Shown here: positions 1-6,537 of the stretch, in pieces
How the letters are laid out: the number at the start of each line of letters is the position of its first letter
Position numbering within the stretch: position 1 is the first letter of the stretch
Source: Cytophagales bacterium Ga0077538
GTDB taxonomy: Bacteria; Bacteroidota; Bacteroidia; Cytophagales; Cyclobacteriaceae
NCBI GenBank assembly: GCA_001464155.1
Contig: LNEN01000227.1
Span: 1 to 38,525 of the forward strand
Length of the DNA: 38,525 bases
Direction of reading: 5' to 3'
Translations under genes and position numbers: made by a program
The notes under the pieces: model-generated
Databases searched by the model: none
Seen by the model: the letters and a program-made list of their open reading frames with translations, nothing else
Told to the model about the DNA's origin: nothing

Positions 1-307
1 CTTCTATTTGTTCCTGTAATTCAGCAGAACCTATCAGTTTATATACCCACTTACCATCCTTATCTTTTCCTTTAACCAATTGGTTATAGTTATTCTCTTC
101 CCCCTGCCCTATTCCATCAATAATAAAGTTTCTAGGTACTTTAGCCAGAATACAAACCGCATCAATAAATTCAACAGAATCAATCGGTTTTTCCGAATTC
201 AGCCTTTCGGTAATGGTTGAATTAGTGACCTTTAAATAGTCAGCAAGCTGCTGCCTGGTCACATTAGCATCTTTTAAAACCTGCTTAATTAACTCATTTA
301 GGCTCAT
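1..307 (-). CDS. XRE/CI-like HTH repressor (partial, C-terminus off window)
   Basis: Not in the ORF track because it runs off the left edge. Reading the minus strand from ATG at 307 gives about 102 residues beginning MSLNELIKQVLKDANVTRQQ. Residues 4-60 look like an XRE-type helix-turn-helix (QQLADYLKVTNSTITERLNS is the helix-turn-helix core), as in CI/Cro repressors that hold a prophage dormant by binding operators. It is divergent from the rightward early operon, and the roughly 100 bp between them hold inverted and direct repeats that would be its operators. The C-terminal part (dimerisation or peptidase domain) is not visible, so whether it is a cleavable LexA-like repressor is unknown. 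The HTH call is from motif reading; the role as lysogeny repressor is inferred from position. Confidence 0.8.
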   Translation of the reverse strand, partial: MSLNELIKQVLKDANVTRQQLADYLKVTNSTITERLNSEKPIDSVEFIDAVCILAKVPRNFIIDGIGQGEENNYNQLVKGKDKDGKWVYKLIGSAELQEQIE

Positions 308-347
308 TGTAGGATATACAGAAAATATATTTTAGGTTTTTCTTGTT

Positions 348-379
348 TAGTATTATCGGTTTTGGCGATAATTGTACTA
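348..379. promoter_or_regulatory. Operator-like inverted repeat between repressor and early operon
   Basis: ATTATCG at 352-358 and CGATAAT at 366-372 form a perfect 7-bp inverted repeat with a 7-base spacer. The symmetry continues outward as TAGTA at 348-352 and TACTA at 375-379, offset by a 3-base insertion. It lies between the divergent XRE repressor start (307) and the first early gene (412), where a lambda-like switch keeps its operators. Binding is inferred, not shown. Confidence 0.5.
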
Positions 380-409
380 CCATTTACTATTTACTAACAC
401 CATTTACTA
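379..409 (+). repeat. Direct repeats ACCATTTACTA upstream of first early gene
   Basis: An 11-base direct repeat ACCATTTACTA occurs at 379-389 and 399-409, exactly 20 bases apart (about two helical turns on the same DNA face). A third ATTTACTA lies between them at 389-396. They occupy the leader just before ATG 412. They could be binding sites for a regulator or simply leader repeats; no function can be fixed from sequence. Confidence 0.5.
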
Positions 410-411
410 CC

Positions 412-681
412 ATGCAATTAACGAAGAAAAATCGTGAAGCAATACTGCTTTACTTAACCGAAATCAAACAGGCAGAGGCCGAGCAAATTGCAGGCCTCAA
501 TGCTGTGGGTGTGTCTACCGTATGGCGCATCTGGAAAGACATACGCACCGGCCAACCAGTAGAGGTAAACAATATTACCCTTGCCATCGCTGAGCTTGCC
601 CTTAGCAAAAAACCCGTGGTCAACAACTTCAATAAAACCATAAGGCAATTATCGACACGTAAGCGAAGACTTGCCGCGTAA
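412..681 (+). CDS. Small HTH-like early regulator, 89 aa
   Basis: The track begins this ORF at 343, but that start lies inside the operator-like repeat. The ATG at 412 (MQLTKKNREAILLYLTEIKQ) directly follows the direct repeats and is preferred. Residues about 20-45 (AEQIAGLNAVGVSTVWRIWK) read as a helix-turn-helix, and the C-terminus is strongly basic (STRKRRLAA), so a DNA-binding regulator similar in position to Cro or a phage transcription activator is likely. It is the first gene of the rightward early operon, divergent from the XRE repressor. I do not recognise a named family. Function is inferred from the HTH pattern and location. Confidence 0.65.
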   Translation: MQLTKKNREAILLYLTEIKQAEAEQIAGLNAVGVSTVWRIWKDIRTGQPVEVNNITLAIAELALSKKPVVNNFNKTIRQLSTRKRRLAA

Positions 682-731
682 CCATAGCCCATAGCCTACA
701 GCAGTACCAATACCCACGCTAAAAAACTTAC

Positions 732-890
732 ATGACAGTATACTATGAATGTCCTCACAGATTTGGCGCACTGTTCAACATAGTGGCCAATAACAAGGCA
801 GAGGCTATTGAAAAAGCGAAAGAGAAGATGAGTAACAGTACATCAAAATGGTGTGCTGGCAATTGTAAGATAACCTATAAAGTAAGCTAA
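732..890 (+). CDS. Hypothetical early protein, 52 aa
   Basis: This ORF is too short for the track. From ATG 732 it reads MTVYYECPHRFGALFNIVAN and ends KITYKVS before TAA at 888-890. It is a compact alpha/beta-looking peptide with three cysteines (CPH, WCAGNC) and a helical middle (NNKAEAIEKAKEKM), a pattern that resembles small domains handling a repeated 'shape' in phage early regions. It sits between the HTH gene and the Cys-rich 69-aa gene on the same strand with short gaps. No family is recognised. Coding is supported by normal amino-acid composition and by filling an otherwise empty gap in a compact operon. Confidence 0.55.
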   Translation: MTVYYECPHRFGALFNIVANNKAEAIEKAKEKMSNSTSKWCAGNCKITYKVS

Positions 891-901
891 TCAACAACAC
901 T

Positions 902-1111
902 ATGAAAGCATCCAAAGAAACTCTCATCCTGTTCGGTAGCCCTAAGGATCCCGAAGTACAGCAGTCTATTAATAAGGCCGCCATTGTTGGTCGCAAAGTA
1001 GAGTTAAAACCTACACCCAACTTCGATACTAACCAGGGCCGCTGTGGCAAGTTATGCCATTGCAAGTACAGCTGCGCAATGTCTTACACTAACAACATTG
1101 CCAGTGTATGA
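902..1111 (+). CDS. Cys-rich hypothetical early protein, 69 aa
   Basis: The first part (MKASKETLILFGSPKDPEVQ) is followed by a cysteine cluster near the C-terminus, GRCGKLCHCKYSC, which could bind zinc or form a small knuckle. The stop codon overlaps the next start as ATGA (1108-1111), so translation is probably coupled to the 59-aa gene. No family is recognised. The overlap and the operon position make it a credible gene rather than a chance ORF. Confidence 0.6.
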   Translation: MKASKETLILFGSPKDPEVQQSINKAAIVGRKVELKPTPNFDTNQGRCGKLCHCKYSCAMSYTNNIASV

Positions 1112-1287
1112 CCCAGGTGCGCATCAACAAAGCCGTAGAAGCCTTGCTTGAAGAGCAGCAGCAGATAAAAGAGCGGCTGCGCAACAACGACTACATCGGC
1201 AACACCGAGCGCCTTAACGATGAGGCCCGGGCAAAAGAAGTACAGAAGCAACTCAACAAACTATACATCGAAAAAAATGGGTTATGA
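1108..1287 (+). CDS. Coiled-coil hypothetical early protein, 59 aa
   Basis: Not in the ORF track. It starts at ATG 1108 in an ATGA overlap with the previous gene and ends at TGA 1285-1287, again in an ATGA overlap with the next. The product (MTQVRINKAVEALLEEQQQI...) is charged, glutamine-rich and almost wholly helical, so it probably forms a coiled coil. The two consecutive ATGA junctions are the best evidence that it is translated. Function unknown. Confidence 0.55.
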   Translation: MTQVRINKAVEALLEEQQQIKERLRNNDYIGNTERLNDEARAKEVQKQLNKLYIEKNGL

Positions 1288-1460
1288 CACGCATCGAATC
1301 CCTCACAGCGCGCAAGCAGCTACTGATCAACCGCATCAAGCAGGGCAAGAACTACATGAGCAACGCGCAGATACAAGTGCTGCGCAAGCGCATACAGCGG
1401 TACAACCAGGTGCTCAAACTATTTCAGCAACAGCGCCAACCACAGCAGCTAAGTCTGTAG
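1284..1460 (+). CDS. Basic helical hypothetical early protein, 58 aa
   Basis: Not in the ORF track, which instead offers the overlapping 1220-1666 frame. Starting at ATG 1284 in an ATGA overlap with the previous gene, it encodes MTRIESLTARKQLLINRIKQ and ends QQRQPQQLSL before TAG at 1458-1460. It is rich in Arg, Lys and Gln, helical, and could be a nucleic-acid or partner-binding peptide. I prefer this frame over 1220-1510, whose Ala/Thr/Gln/His-rich translation looks like an off-frame shadow. No family recognised. Confidence 0.5.
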   Translation: MTRIESLTARKQLLINRIKQGKNYMSNAQIQVLRKRIQRYNQVLKLFQQQRQPQQLSL

Positions 1461-1510
1461 CGGAAGATGAGCAATGCATATACCTGCCAGAGCCAAGGCT
1501 TATAAAAGGT

Positions 1511-1666
1511 ATGCACGTTCGCTATACACGCCACGGTGCCAGGTATCTTAAAGAGCATTGGACTCAGGTAATGGCTGTAATGCCCGATAAGCTTACTGAC
1601 AAGGCACACATCCTGCGCATGATCGAAGTGTACGACCAAACACTAGAACTCTACAGCCATGAGTGA
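1511..1666 (+). CDS. Hypothetical early protein, about 51 aa (start uncertain)
   Basis: This is the C-terminal, protein-like part of track ORF 1220-1666. From ATG 1511 it reads MHVRYTRHGARYLKEHWTQV and ends QTLELYSHE. The upstream portion overlaps the better-supported 1284 gene in another frame and has shadow-like composition, so I start at 1511. An upstream non-ATG start just after 1460 would add residues such as YLPEPRLIKG and cannot be excluded. The stop overlaps the next gene start (ATG 1659). Function unknown. Confidence 0.45.
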   Translation: MHVRYTRHGARYLKEHWTQVMAVMPDKLTDKAHILRMIEVYDQTLELYSHE

Positions 1667-1877
1667 AGCCCAAAAGCTAGAGTTGTACGTGCGGATGTAC
1701 CGCACGCACTACAACATGCTGCGTGAAAAAATGCGCGACATGAGCAAGTACCCACGCTGGCCACTGTGCTATATGATGGACTGCACCGAAAGCCTTTACT
1801 ACGAAATGATCTTGATGATACCCGTAGAACACTACGAGCAGATTGAAGAAGTGAAACAACAACTAAACATTGCCTAG
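1659..1877 (+). CDS. Hypothetical early protein, 72 aa
   Basis: The start ATG 1659 overlaps the previous stop by eight bases, and the stop at 1877 is followed directly by the next start at 1879. The product (MSEAQKLELYVRMYRTHYNM) is rich in Met and Tyr, helical, with the central stretch KYPRWPLCYMMDCTESLYYE. The length and overlapping packing are typical of phage early operons. No family recognised. Confidence 0.6.
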   Translation: MSEAQKLELYVRMYRTHYNMLREKMRDMSKYPRWPLCYMMDCTESLYYEMILMIPVEHYEQIEEVKQQLNIA

Positions 1878-1878
1878 C

Positions 1879-2052
1879 ATGACCCTCATCCACGCAAAGC
1901 CCGGCCAAAAGTTCACCATTAGCGAAATACCGATGGAGTTCTTTTACTGGGATGGCGACCACCCCGTCTTCACCTTTCAGGTAAATAACCTGCAGGTAAC
2001 CTATGTAAACAAAAACTGGAATTGCAACACACTCTTAACCGAAGTAAAATGA
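1879..2052 (+). CDS. Hypothetical early protein, 57 aa
   Basis: The track uses a TTG at 1870, but ATG 1879 (MTLIHAKPGQKFTISEIPME) follows the previous stop by one base and is the likely start. The sequence looks like a small beta-rich domain (FYWDGDHPVFTFQVNNLQVTYVN). Its stop overlaps the next start as ATGA at 2049-2052, implying coupled translation. Function unknown. Confidence 0.6.
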   Translation: MTLIHAKPGQKFTISEIPMEFFYWDGDHPVFTFQVNNLQVTYVNKNWNCNTLLTEVK

Positions 2053-2351
2053 AAACTGAAACCTACACACTCCAACGTCTATACCACGAAGCACAAGCAC
2101 TCATTGAAAAGTACCAAGCCGTGGAAGATGACAAAAAACTTCGTGTCCAATTTCAAATTGAAGAAGTAAAAAATGTTGCTAAGCTAAACGTCTGGATCAG
2201 CTACTCTGACGAACGATATAATAAGTATACCGCTGGCTCAGGTCTTACACCAACACATGCACTGAATGAGTTTGAAGATGAGCTGCAAAAGTTATCAGGA
2301 AAAAAACTCATCGAACGGGTTGGCATCGAACTCGAAGCTAACAGCCAGTAG
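2049..2351 (+). CDS. Hypothetical early protein, 100 aa
   Basis: Start ATG 2049 lies in an ATGA overlap with the previous gene (the track's 2022 start is a TTG inside that gene). The product begins MKTETYTLQRLYHEAQALIE, has a helical N-terminus, a beta-like centre (QFQIEEVKNVAKLNVWISYS) and an acidic helical end with ALNEFEDELQKL. It resembles small alpha/beta phage proteins of unknown role. It is the last of the chain of overlapping mini-genes before a 66-base gap. Function unknown. Confidence 0.65.
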   Translation: MKTETYTLQRLYHEAQALIEKYQAVEDDKKLRVQFQIEEVKNVAKLNVWISYSDERYNKYTAGSGLTPTHALNEFEDELQKLSGKKLIERVGIELEANSQ

Positions 2352-2417
2352 CTCGCATCTTCTAACGTCTCACTACTTACGTCTACCATCTAAAAACGCT
2401 GCCAACAACCACTACGA

Positions 2418-2765
2418 ATGCACATACTCGAACAAATAAAGCAACAGCAAAATGAGCACACCAGGGCAGGTGTTTGCTTCTCTAATGTTATTCAAGACCT
2501 AGAGAAGGAACTACAGCGCATGAAGGATAAAAAATTGCCACAAGATTTAATTGATGCGCGTGACAATCAAATAGAAACCCTTATTGATTTCTATAACACA
2601 ACAGACAACCTATTTCAATTTTTTAAACTAGCCACTATCAATTTGCACTCCGAACTTAAGATAACTGAAGTATTACTTATGAGCACAGCGAAGAATCGCG
2701 AGATGCTTATAGATCAATTGATGAACTTTAAAATGCAACGCCATGGCAAAGCTGAAGCGCTTTAA
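2418..2765 (+). CDS. Helical hypothetical early protein, 115 aa
   Basis: Almost entirely helical and charged (MHILEQIKQQQNEHTRAGVC, then QDLEKELQRMKDKKLPQDLI), likely a coiled-coil or bundle protein. It overlaps the start of the helicase gene by 23 bases, so the two are probably made together, and a role as helicase accessory or loader is possible from position alone. No sequence motif supports that directly. It has no membrane segment or signal peptide. Confidence 0.65.
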   Translation: MHILEQIKQQQNEHTRAGVCFSNVIQDLEKELQRMKDKKLPQDLIDARDNQIETLIDFYNTTDNLFQFFKLATINLHSELKITEVLLMSTAKNREMLIDQLMNFKMQRHGKAEAL

Positions 2766-5058
2766 AGACGAACCAACAGGGTTAGAAATAAACCTAGAAA
2801 CCGGTGATGTAACGAAGCCAGAGCCTAAAGTATGGTCAGTTCAAACAATGGCCAGCTTTGCGAGGTGTGTTAATTTGGTTGATCAGATCGTTGCAAACCA
2901 ACTAAACATCGTTGACGATACGAATGTAACCACCATCGCTTATTCTCTTGTTGAGTTTGAAGAAAAAGGTAGATCGTTATTCACTCAGGTTTGCCTATTT
3001 CAACATCAATACGAAGTCCCCTTTTTAAACAACCTCTGGCAAGAAGCACTTCAAAAAAGCAAACGCAAATCTTCCTCATTTATAAAGATTTGTAAAGAGA
3101 AAGGTTTGCAAGCTGTTATCAGCGAGGACGAAGCGTGGACCTATATTTTAAAGGAACCCGGTAAAAGTCCTCGCGATATCAGTGCTGAACTTACCGAAGC
3201 TGATTCCGAATGCATACGAGAATATCATCACCTGGAGTATGACAACTGCTACTACTTTGCGAGATACGAGCGTGATGAACTGGGTAATCCTCGAAACTGT
3301 GTTCTCGAACGTAAAAGCAACTTTGTTTTGCAGATCCTCTACCACATACAGCGAGGTAAAATTAACAAGCGGGTGGTGGTCTTGAAAAACAATCGCAAAA
3401 GAGAAGTAACCCTGGATATTGAAACCGATCAAATCACCAGCTTTCAAAAGTTCAAATCAGTAACAGAAGGCGCTGGCAACTTCCTTTTTGAAGGTACTCA
3501 GGTAGACCTTAATAAAATCAAAAACAAACTATTTGAATTAGAAAAGCCATGCGTTCAAATAGATACACTTGGCTGGCACAAAAAAGGAAGCTTCTTCACC
3601 TTTTGCAACGGCATTTACAACGCACAGTTTAGACCGGTAGATAAATACGGGATAGTACAATACGAGGAATGTAATTACTACATACCCTATCATCCAGAAG
3701 GTGAAGAAAGTATGTTCTTAAACGAGAAAAAGTTCGCCTTTAAAGACAGTGCAATTACCTGGAGCCAGTGGGCGCCCATGTACTATAAAGCCTTTGGCGA
3801 AGCGGCCATGCCATGCTTGGTATTTGCAGTGGCTACTCTTTACAGTGATGCAATATTCGCAGCTAAAAACAATTTCCCGATGCTGTTTCTGTATGGAGAA
3901 GGTGGCTCTGGTAAATCTACAGTTGTCAACTTTTTGCAATACCTATTCGGCCAACCACAGCCAGCCCTTAAGCTCAGCGAAAAAGCGAATACTGATAAAG
4001 CAAAAATCAGAAAGCTGGCACAGTTTGCCAATGCCATAGCTTGTATGGAAGAGTACATCAACGATCTCGACCTTTCAGTTAAAAAAACACTTACCGGTAT
4101 ATACGACCGTCTCGGTTACGAACGTGGTACACTCGATAGTAAGTTCGGAACAGAAACAGTACCAATTCAGTCAACCATTATTGTGACTGGCAACGAATAT
4201 CCAGATGATGATCCACTATTGCAGCGGCTTATTCTAATCGATTACAACCACAACGTTCGCACACCAGAGGTTACCAAAAACTTCGATAAGTTAGTGCAGT
4301 TAAACAGGCAAGGCATTACCTCTGTTACCGGCCAATTGCTACAACACCGCGATAGCATTATTGCAAAATGGGATCAAGTCTATCGTCAAGAATTTATCAA
4401 CCTTAAAAATGCATACACAGGGCCGATTGTTCCCGATCGCATGATCGAGAATAATGCTGTTCTGCTAGCAGTTTACAAAATACTAAACGAAGTAGGTAGA
4501 GAATGGCCATTTACATACCTACAACTCCGCGATTTTCTTATCAAAACACTCATCAGCCAGGCTGATAAGCGCGACACAGGTGCGGTGCTGCAACGCTTCT
4601 GGGATATTGTGCTAAGTCTTCTCAATAAAAAAATAATCAAGAACGGGCGAGAAATTAAAGTAGATGGCAATGAAGTAAGCATTCGCTTTAAAGAGATTCA
4701 CCTACTGTACCTGGAAGAGCACAACAAGATCTACCGCAGCAAGGGGTTAGCATCAAACACCATATTGGAAAAATTAAAAGCCAGCCGAGCCTTTGAGCAA
4801 GCAAAGAGCAATGAGCGCTTTGGTGAGAAGGTAACAAGCAGTTATGTGTTTAAGTATGATGAGCTCGGTGTAGACTTTCTTTCCATCATTAACTACCAGC
4901 ATCAAGAGGCTATGCGTTTTGCCCAGAGGGAAGAGAAGGCTAATAGTCCAACTACTGCTACAGAACTAAATTCTGAAAATGTCAAAAACAATCATTTTTC
5001 AATGACACATAATCAAATAACTGAACCTTCAAATTCATCTGATGACCTCCCATTTTAA
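2743..5058 (+). CDS. SF3/D5-like phage replicative helicase (DUF927-like), 771 aa
   Basis: The protein has a P-loop GEGGSGKST at residues 385-393 after a hydrophobic strand (FPMLFLY), a Walker-B-like acidic stretch (AIACMEEY, about 431-438) and a sensor region IVTGNEYPDDDPLLQRLILI (about 479-500). This arrangement fits the superfamily-3/D5 or DUF927-type phage helicases that unwind the origin. The N-terminal 350 residues (with LGWHKKGSFFTFCNG) match no primase motif I can see, so it seems to be helicase without an obvious primase active site. The C-terminus is a Ser/Asn-rich linker ending SSDDLPF, like the tip of bacterial SSB. The start overlaps the preceding helical gene. Directly downstream lies an iteron array, supporting an origin-helicase role. 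Confidence 0.85.
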   Translation: MAKLKRFKDEPTGLEINLETGDVTKPEPKVWSVQTMASFARCVNLVDQIVANQLNIVDDTNVTTIAYSLVEFEEKGRSLFTQVCLFQHQYEVPFLNNLWQEALQKSKRKSSSFIKICKEKGLQAVISEDEAWTYILKEPGKSPRDISAELTEADSECIREYHHLEYDNCYYFARYERDELGNPRNCVLERKSNFVLQILYHIQRGKINKRVVVLKNNRKREVTLDIETDQITSFQKFKSVTEGAGNFLFEGTQVDLNKIKNKLFELEKPCVQIDTLGWHKKGSFFTFCNGIYNAQFRPVDKYGIVQYEECNYYIPYHPEGEESMFLNEKKFAFKDSAITWSQWAPMYYKAFGEAAMPCLVFAVATLYSDAIFAAKNNFPMLFLYGEGGSGKSTVVNFLQYLFGQPQPALKLSEKANTDKAKIRKLAQFANAIACMEEYINDLDLSVKKTLTGIYDRLGYERGTLDSKFGTETVPIQSTIIVTGNEYPDDDPLLQRLILIDYNHNVRTPEVTKNFDKLVQLNRQGITSVTGQLLQHRDSIIAKWDQVYRQEFINLKNAYTGPIVPDRMIENNAVLLAVYKILNEVGREWPFTYLQLRDFLIKTLISQADKRDTGAVLQRFWDIVLSLLNKKIIKNGREIKVDGNEVSIRFKEIHLLYLEEHNKIYRSKGLASNTILEKLKASRAFEQAKSNERFGEKVTSSYVFKYDELGVDFLSIINYQHQEAMRFAQREEKANSPTTATELNSENVKNNHFSMTHNQITEPSNSSDDLPF

Positions 5059-5097
5059 CACAAAAAAGCCATGATTATTAAAAACTCGGTTTTTGAC

Positions 5098-5231
5098 TTC
5101 CTACACTTCCTACATTCCTACAAAGTGCTTTTTTTTAATAAAATCAAGCTTTTTAATGGTATTCAGTCTCGAAAAAGTGTAGGAAGTACTGTAGGAACTG
5201 TAGGACTTGTAGGAATGTAGGAATGTAGGAA
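5098..5231. other. Candidate replication origin: two inverted blocks of TGTAGGAA iterons around an AT-rich core
   Basis: Three copies of TTCCTACA lie at 5098, 5107 and 5115, and six copies of the complement TGTAGGAA lie at 5178, 5190, 5199 (variant TGTAGGAC), 5208, 5216 and 5224. The spacing is mostly 8-9 bases. Between the blocks is a 55-base AT-rich stretch with a run of eight T. The region is non-coding, immediately behind the SF3-like helicase gene. Iterons plus an AT-rich unwinding region next to the replication gene is the classic layout of phage and plasmid origins. Function is inferred; the repeats themselves are read directly. Confidence 0.7.
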
Positions 5232-5286
5232 CCCTGTTTTCTGATTTTATAGCCGTTTCCGAGATGTTTCATATAACAAATAAAAT

Positions 5287-5589
5287 ATGGATTACCCCCA
5301 ATTCTTCCACCACCGAGGCCGCTGCATCAAGCGCGAAAGCGATACCCAAGCCACCGAAGTGCGTGTGCCCGAGCCAGGCAAAATGCTGCCCCTCATGCAC
5401 ACACCAATGTCGGAGTTAGGCATTACTAAAGCCGAGCAAATAGATGCCATTGTCGCCAATATGAAAGCATGCGACCAGGCACAGTACGAAAGCTACCTGG
5501 CTATGTACTACCAGATAAGCCACAGCAACCGCCAGATTTTTAACAACTATCGTCAAAAGCAATATGAAAGCGCGCATCCTCAATCGTAA
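5287..5589 (+). CDS. Hypothetical early protein, 100 aa
   Basis: First gene after the iteron array. It begins MDYPQFFHHRGRCIKRESDT and continues with a helical half (SELGITKAEQIDAIVANMKA). No motif links it to a known family. It overlaps the next gene by 26 bases. Its position between the origin and later early genes suggests a replication or regulatory accessory, but this is only context. The 55 bases between iterons and start contain no clear Bacteroidota -7 element. Confidence 0.6.
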   Translation: MDYPQFFHHRGRCIKRESDTQATEVRVPEPGKMLPLMHTPMSELGITKAEQIDAIVANMKACDQAQYESYLAMYYQISHSNRQIFNNYRQKQYESAHPQS

Positions 5590-5902
5590 GCCAATGGATT
5601 ACCTCTTTCACCACATACTTGCCGGCTTTGCCAGCAGCTACAATGGTGTGCGCATGATTTTCGCGGATGAGGTAATTGATAAAGACGAGTACATCGAACT
5701 ACTCGAAAAAAATTGCGAAAGGCTGATCGAGCGCATCAAAGAGTTTGAAGTAGCGCAAAAAATTACCTGCATCACCTTTGCTGTGTTGTTTACCACCATG
5801 CAAATAAATGGCGAAGACCTGGAGCGTAAAGGCCGAGGCCGCAGTGGCAGACGTAGAAACGATACCGAACTACCCGACTACTTAGGAGACATTGAACAAT
5901 AA
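5564..5902 (+). CDS. Hypothetical early protein, 112 aa, with one possible hydrophobic segment
   Basis: It begins MKARILNRKPMDYLFHHILA and overlaps the previous gene. The middle is a charged helix (ELLEKNCERLIERIKEFEVA), followed by a moderately hydrophobic stretch KITCITFAVLFTTMQI (about residues 66-81) and a basic patch RKGRGRSGRRR. The hydrophobic part is too short and uncertain to call a membrane helix. The basic patch could bind nucleic acid. Family not recognised. Confidence 0.6.
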   Translation: MKARILNRKPMDYLFHHILAGFASSYNGVRMIFADEVIDKDEYIELLEKNCERLIERIKEFEVAQKITCITFAVLFTTMQINGEDLERKGRGRSGRRRNDTELPDYLGDIEQ

Positions 5903-5931
5903 GCAGCGCGCCACTCATTACGACATTAAAC

Positions 5932-6021
5932 ATGTGTATAAAAAATGATTTGGGGAAATCACGTAAGCTGGAAGCGAGTGCTTCGAGAGTGGCGAACATC
6001 ACAAATACATTAACAATTTAA
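5932..6021 (+). CDS. Possible 29-aa mini-ORF before the SSB-tipped protein
   Basis: ATG 5932 opens a short frame (MCIKNDLGKSRKLEASASRV, 29 residues) ending 11 bases before the next gene. It is in the 130-base gap 5903-6032 and contains the small hairpin GAAGC-GAGT-GCTTC (about 5970-5983). It could be a leader peptide or chance. Coding support is weak: size only, with normal composition. Confidence 0.2.
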   Translation: MCIKNDLGKSRKLEASASRVANITNTLTI

Positions 6022-6032
6022 ACCAACACTAC

Positions 6033-6350
6033 ATGAATCAAAAACTAGAATTATTTGCAATCGTTGAACTCTTTGGCCACACCAAAATGGCGGGTAAAGT
6101 AACCGAACAATCTATTGGACCTGCCACCTTTGTTCGCGTAGATGTTCCTGAAACAACTGAGCAGCCATCGTTCACCCGGCTACTTAACCCAAGCGCTATT
6201 TATGCGATCAATCCAGTTACCGAAGAAGTAATGGAACACATGGCTAAAAACTTCTCTCAAAAACCAATCGAAAGTTGGGACATTAGAAAAATGCACGAAA
6301 AGCTATTGAGCATTGGAGCAAATCCAAAAGACGATGATCTTCCGTACTGA
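6033..6350 (+). CDS. Conserved phage protein with SSB-like acidic tip, 105 aa
   Basis: The core (ELFGHTKMAGKVTEQSIGPA, then FVRVDVPETTEQPSFTRLLN and SAIYAINPVTEEV) matches a small beta-rich phage protein family I have seen in many prophages, of unknown function. The C-terminal part is helical and the last residues are DDDLPY, close to the acidic SSB tip (DDDIPF) that binds RecQ, PriA, RecO and Pol III chi. Since the helicase ends in DDLPF, both may tap the same host partners. Start: first ATG, with an AT-rich leader. It is the last gene before the inverted-element segment. Confidence 0.7.
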   Translation: MNQKLELFAIVELFGHTKMAGKVTEQSIGPATFVRVDVPETTEQPSFTRLLNPSAIYAINPVTEEVMEHMAKNFSQKPIESWDIRKMHEKLLSIGANPKDDDLPY

Positions 6351-6358
6351 TCAATAGT

Positions 6359-6508
6359 TGATAGCCAGTGTTGGCAGGCCGTTTCAATGCCTGCCAATGT
6401 ATCAAGTATATGCGGTGCCTTTTTGTGCGGGTCGGATGTGGCGCAGGCTTGCAGGCTTATGCGCAGAAGCGAGGTTTGTGTGGTGATGGGCATGTGCCTG
6501 CAAAAGCG
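6359..6508 (+). repeat. Element A: structured intergenic repeat, inverted relative to element B
   Basis: The 187-base gap 6351-6537 has no credible gene. It starts TGATAGCCA (6359-6367), then a perfect 9-bp hairpin TTGGCAGGC (6371-6379) / GCCTGCCAA (6389-6397), then TATATGCG and G-rich sequence. The same order of motifs (TGATAGCCA, TTGGCAG, CAATGCC, GCCTGCCAA, TATATGCG) is found on the minus strand from 7735 leftward. The right boundary is approximate. The two copies enclose the 138-aa ORF and the KilA-N gene. Confidence 0.55.
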
Positions 6509-6537
6509 TGGATTTGAAAATTTAAAACTAATGCAGT

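Noticed and set aside
1220-1510. N-terminal part of track ORF 1220-1666 as coding
   Set aside because: It overlaps two ATGA-coupled genes in other frames and has an Ala/Thr/Gln/His-rich off-frame composition.
5098-5231. Short-repeat array read as a CRISPR
   Set aside because: Units are only 8 bases with 0-4 base gaps and two orientations; no 20-40 base spacers and no cas genes.
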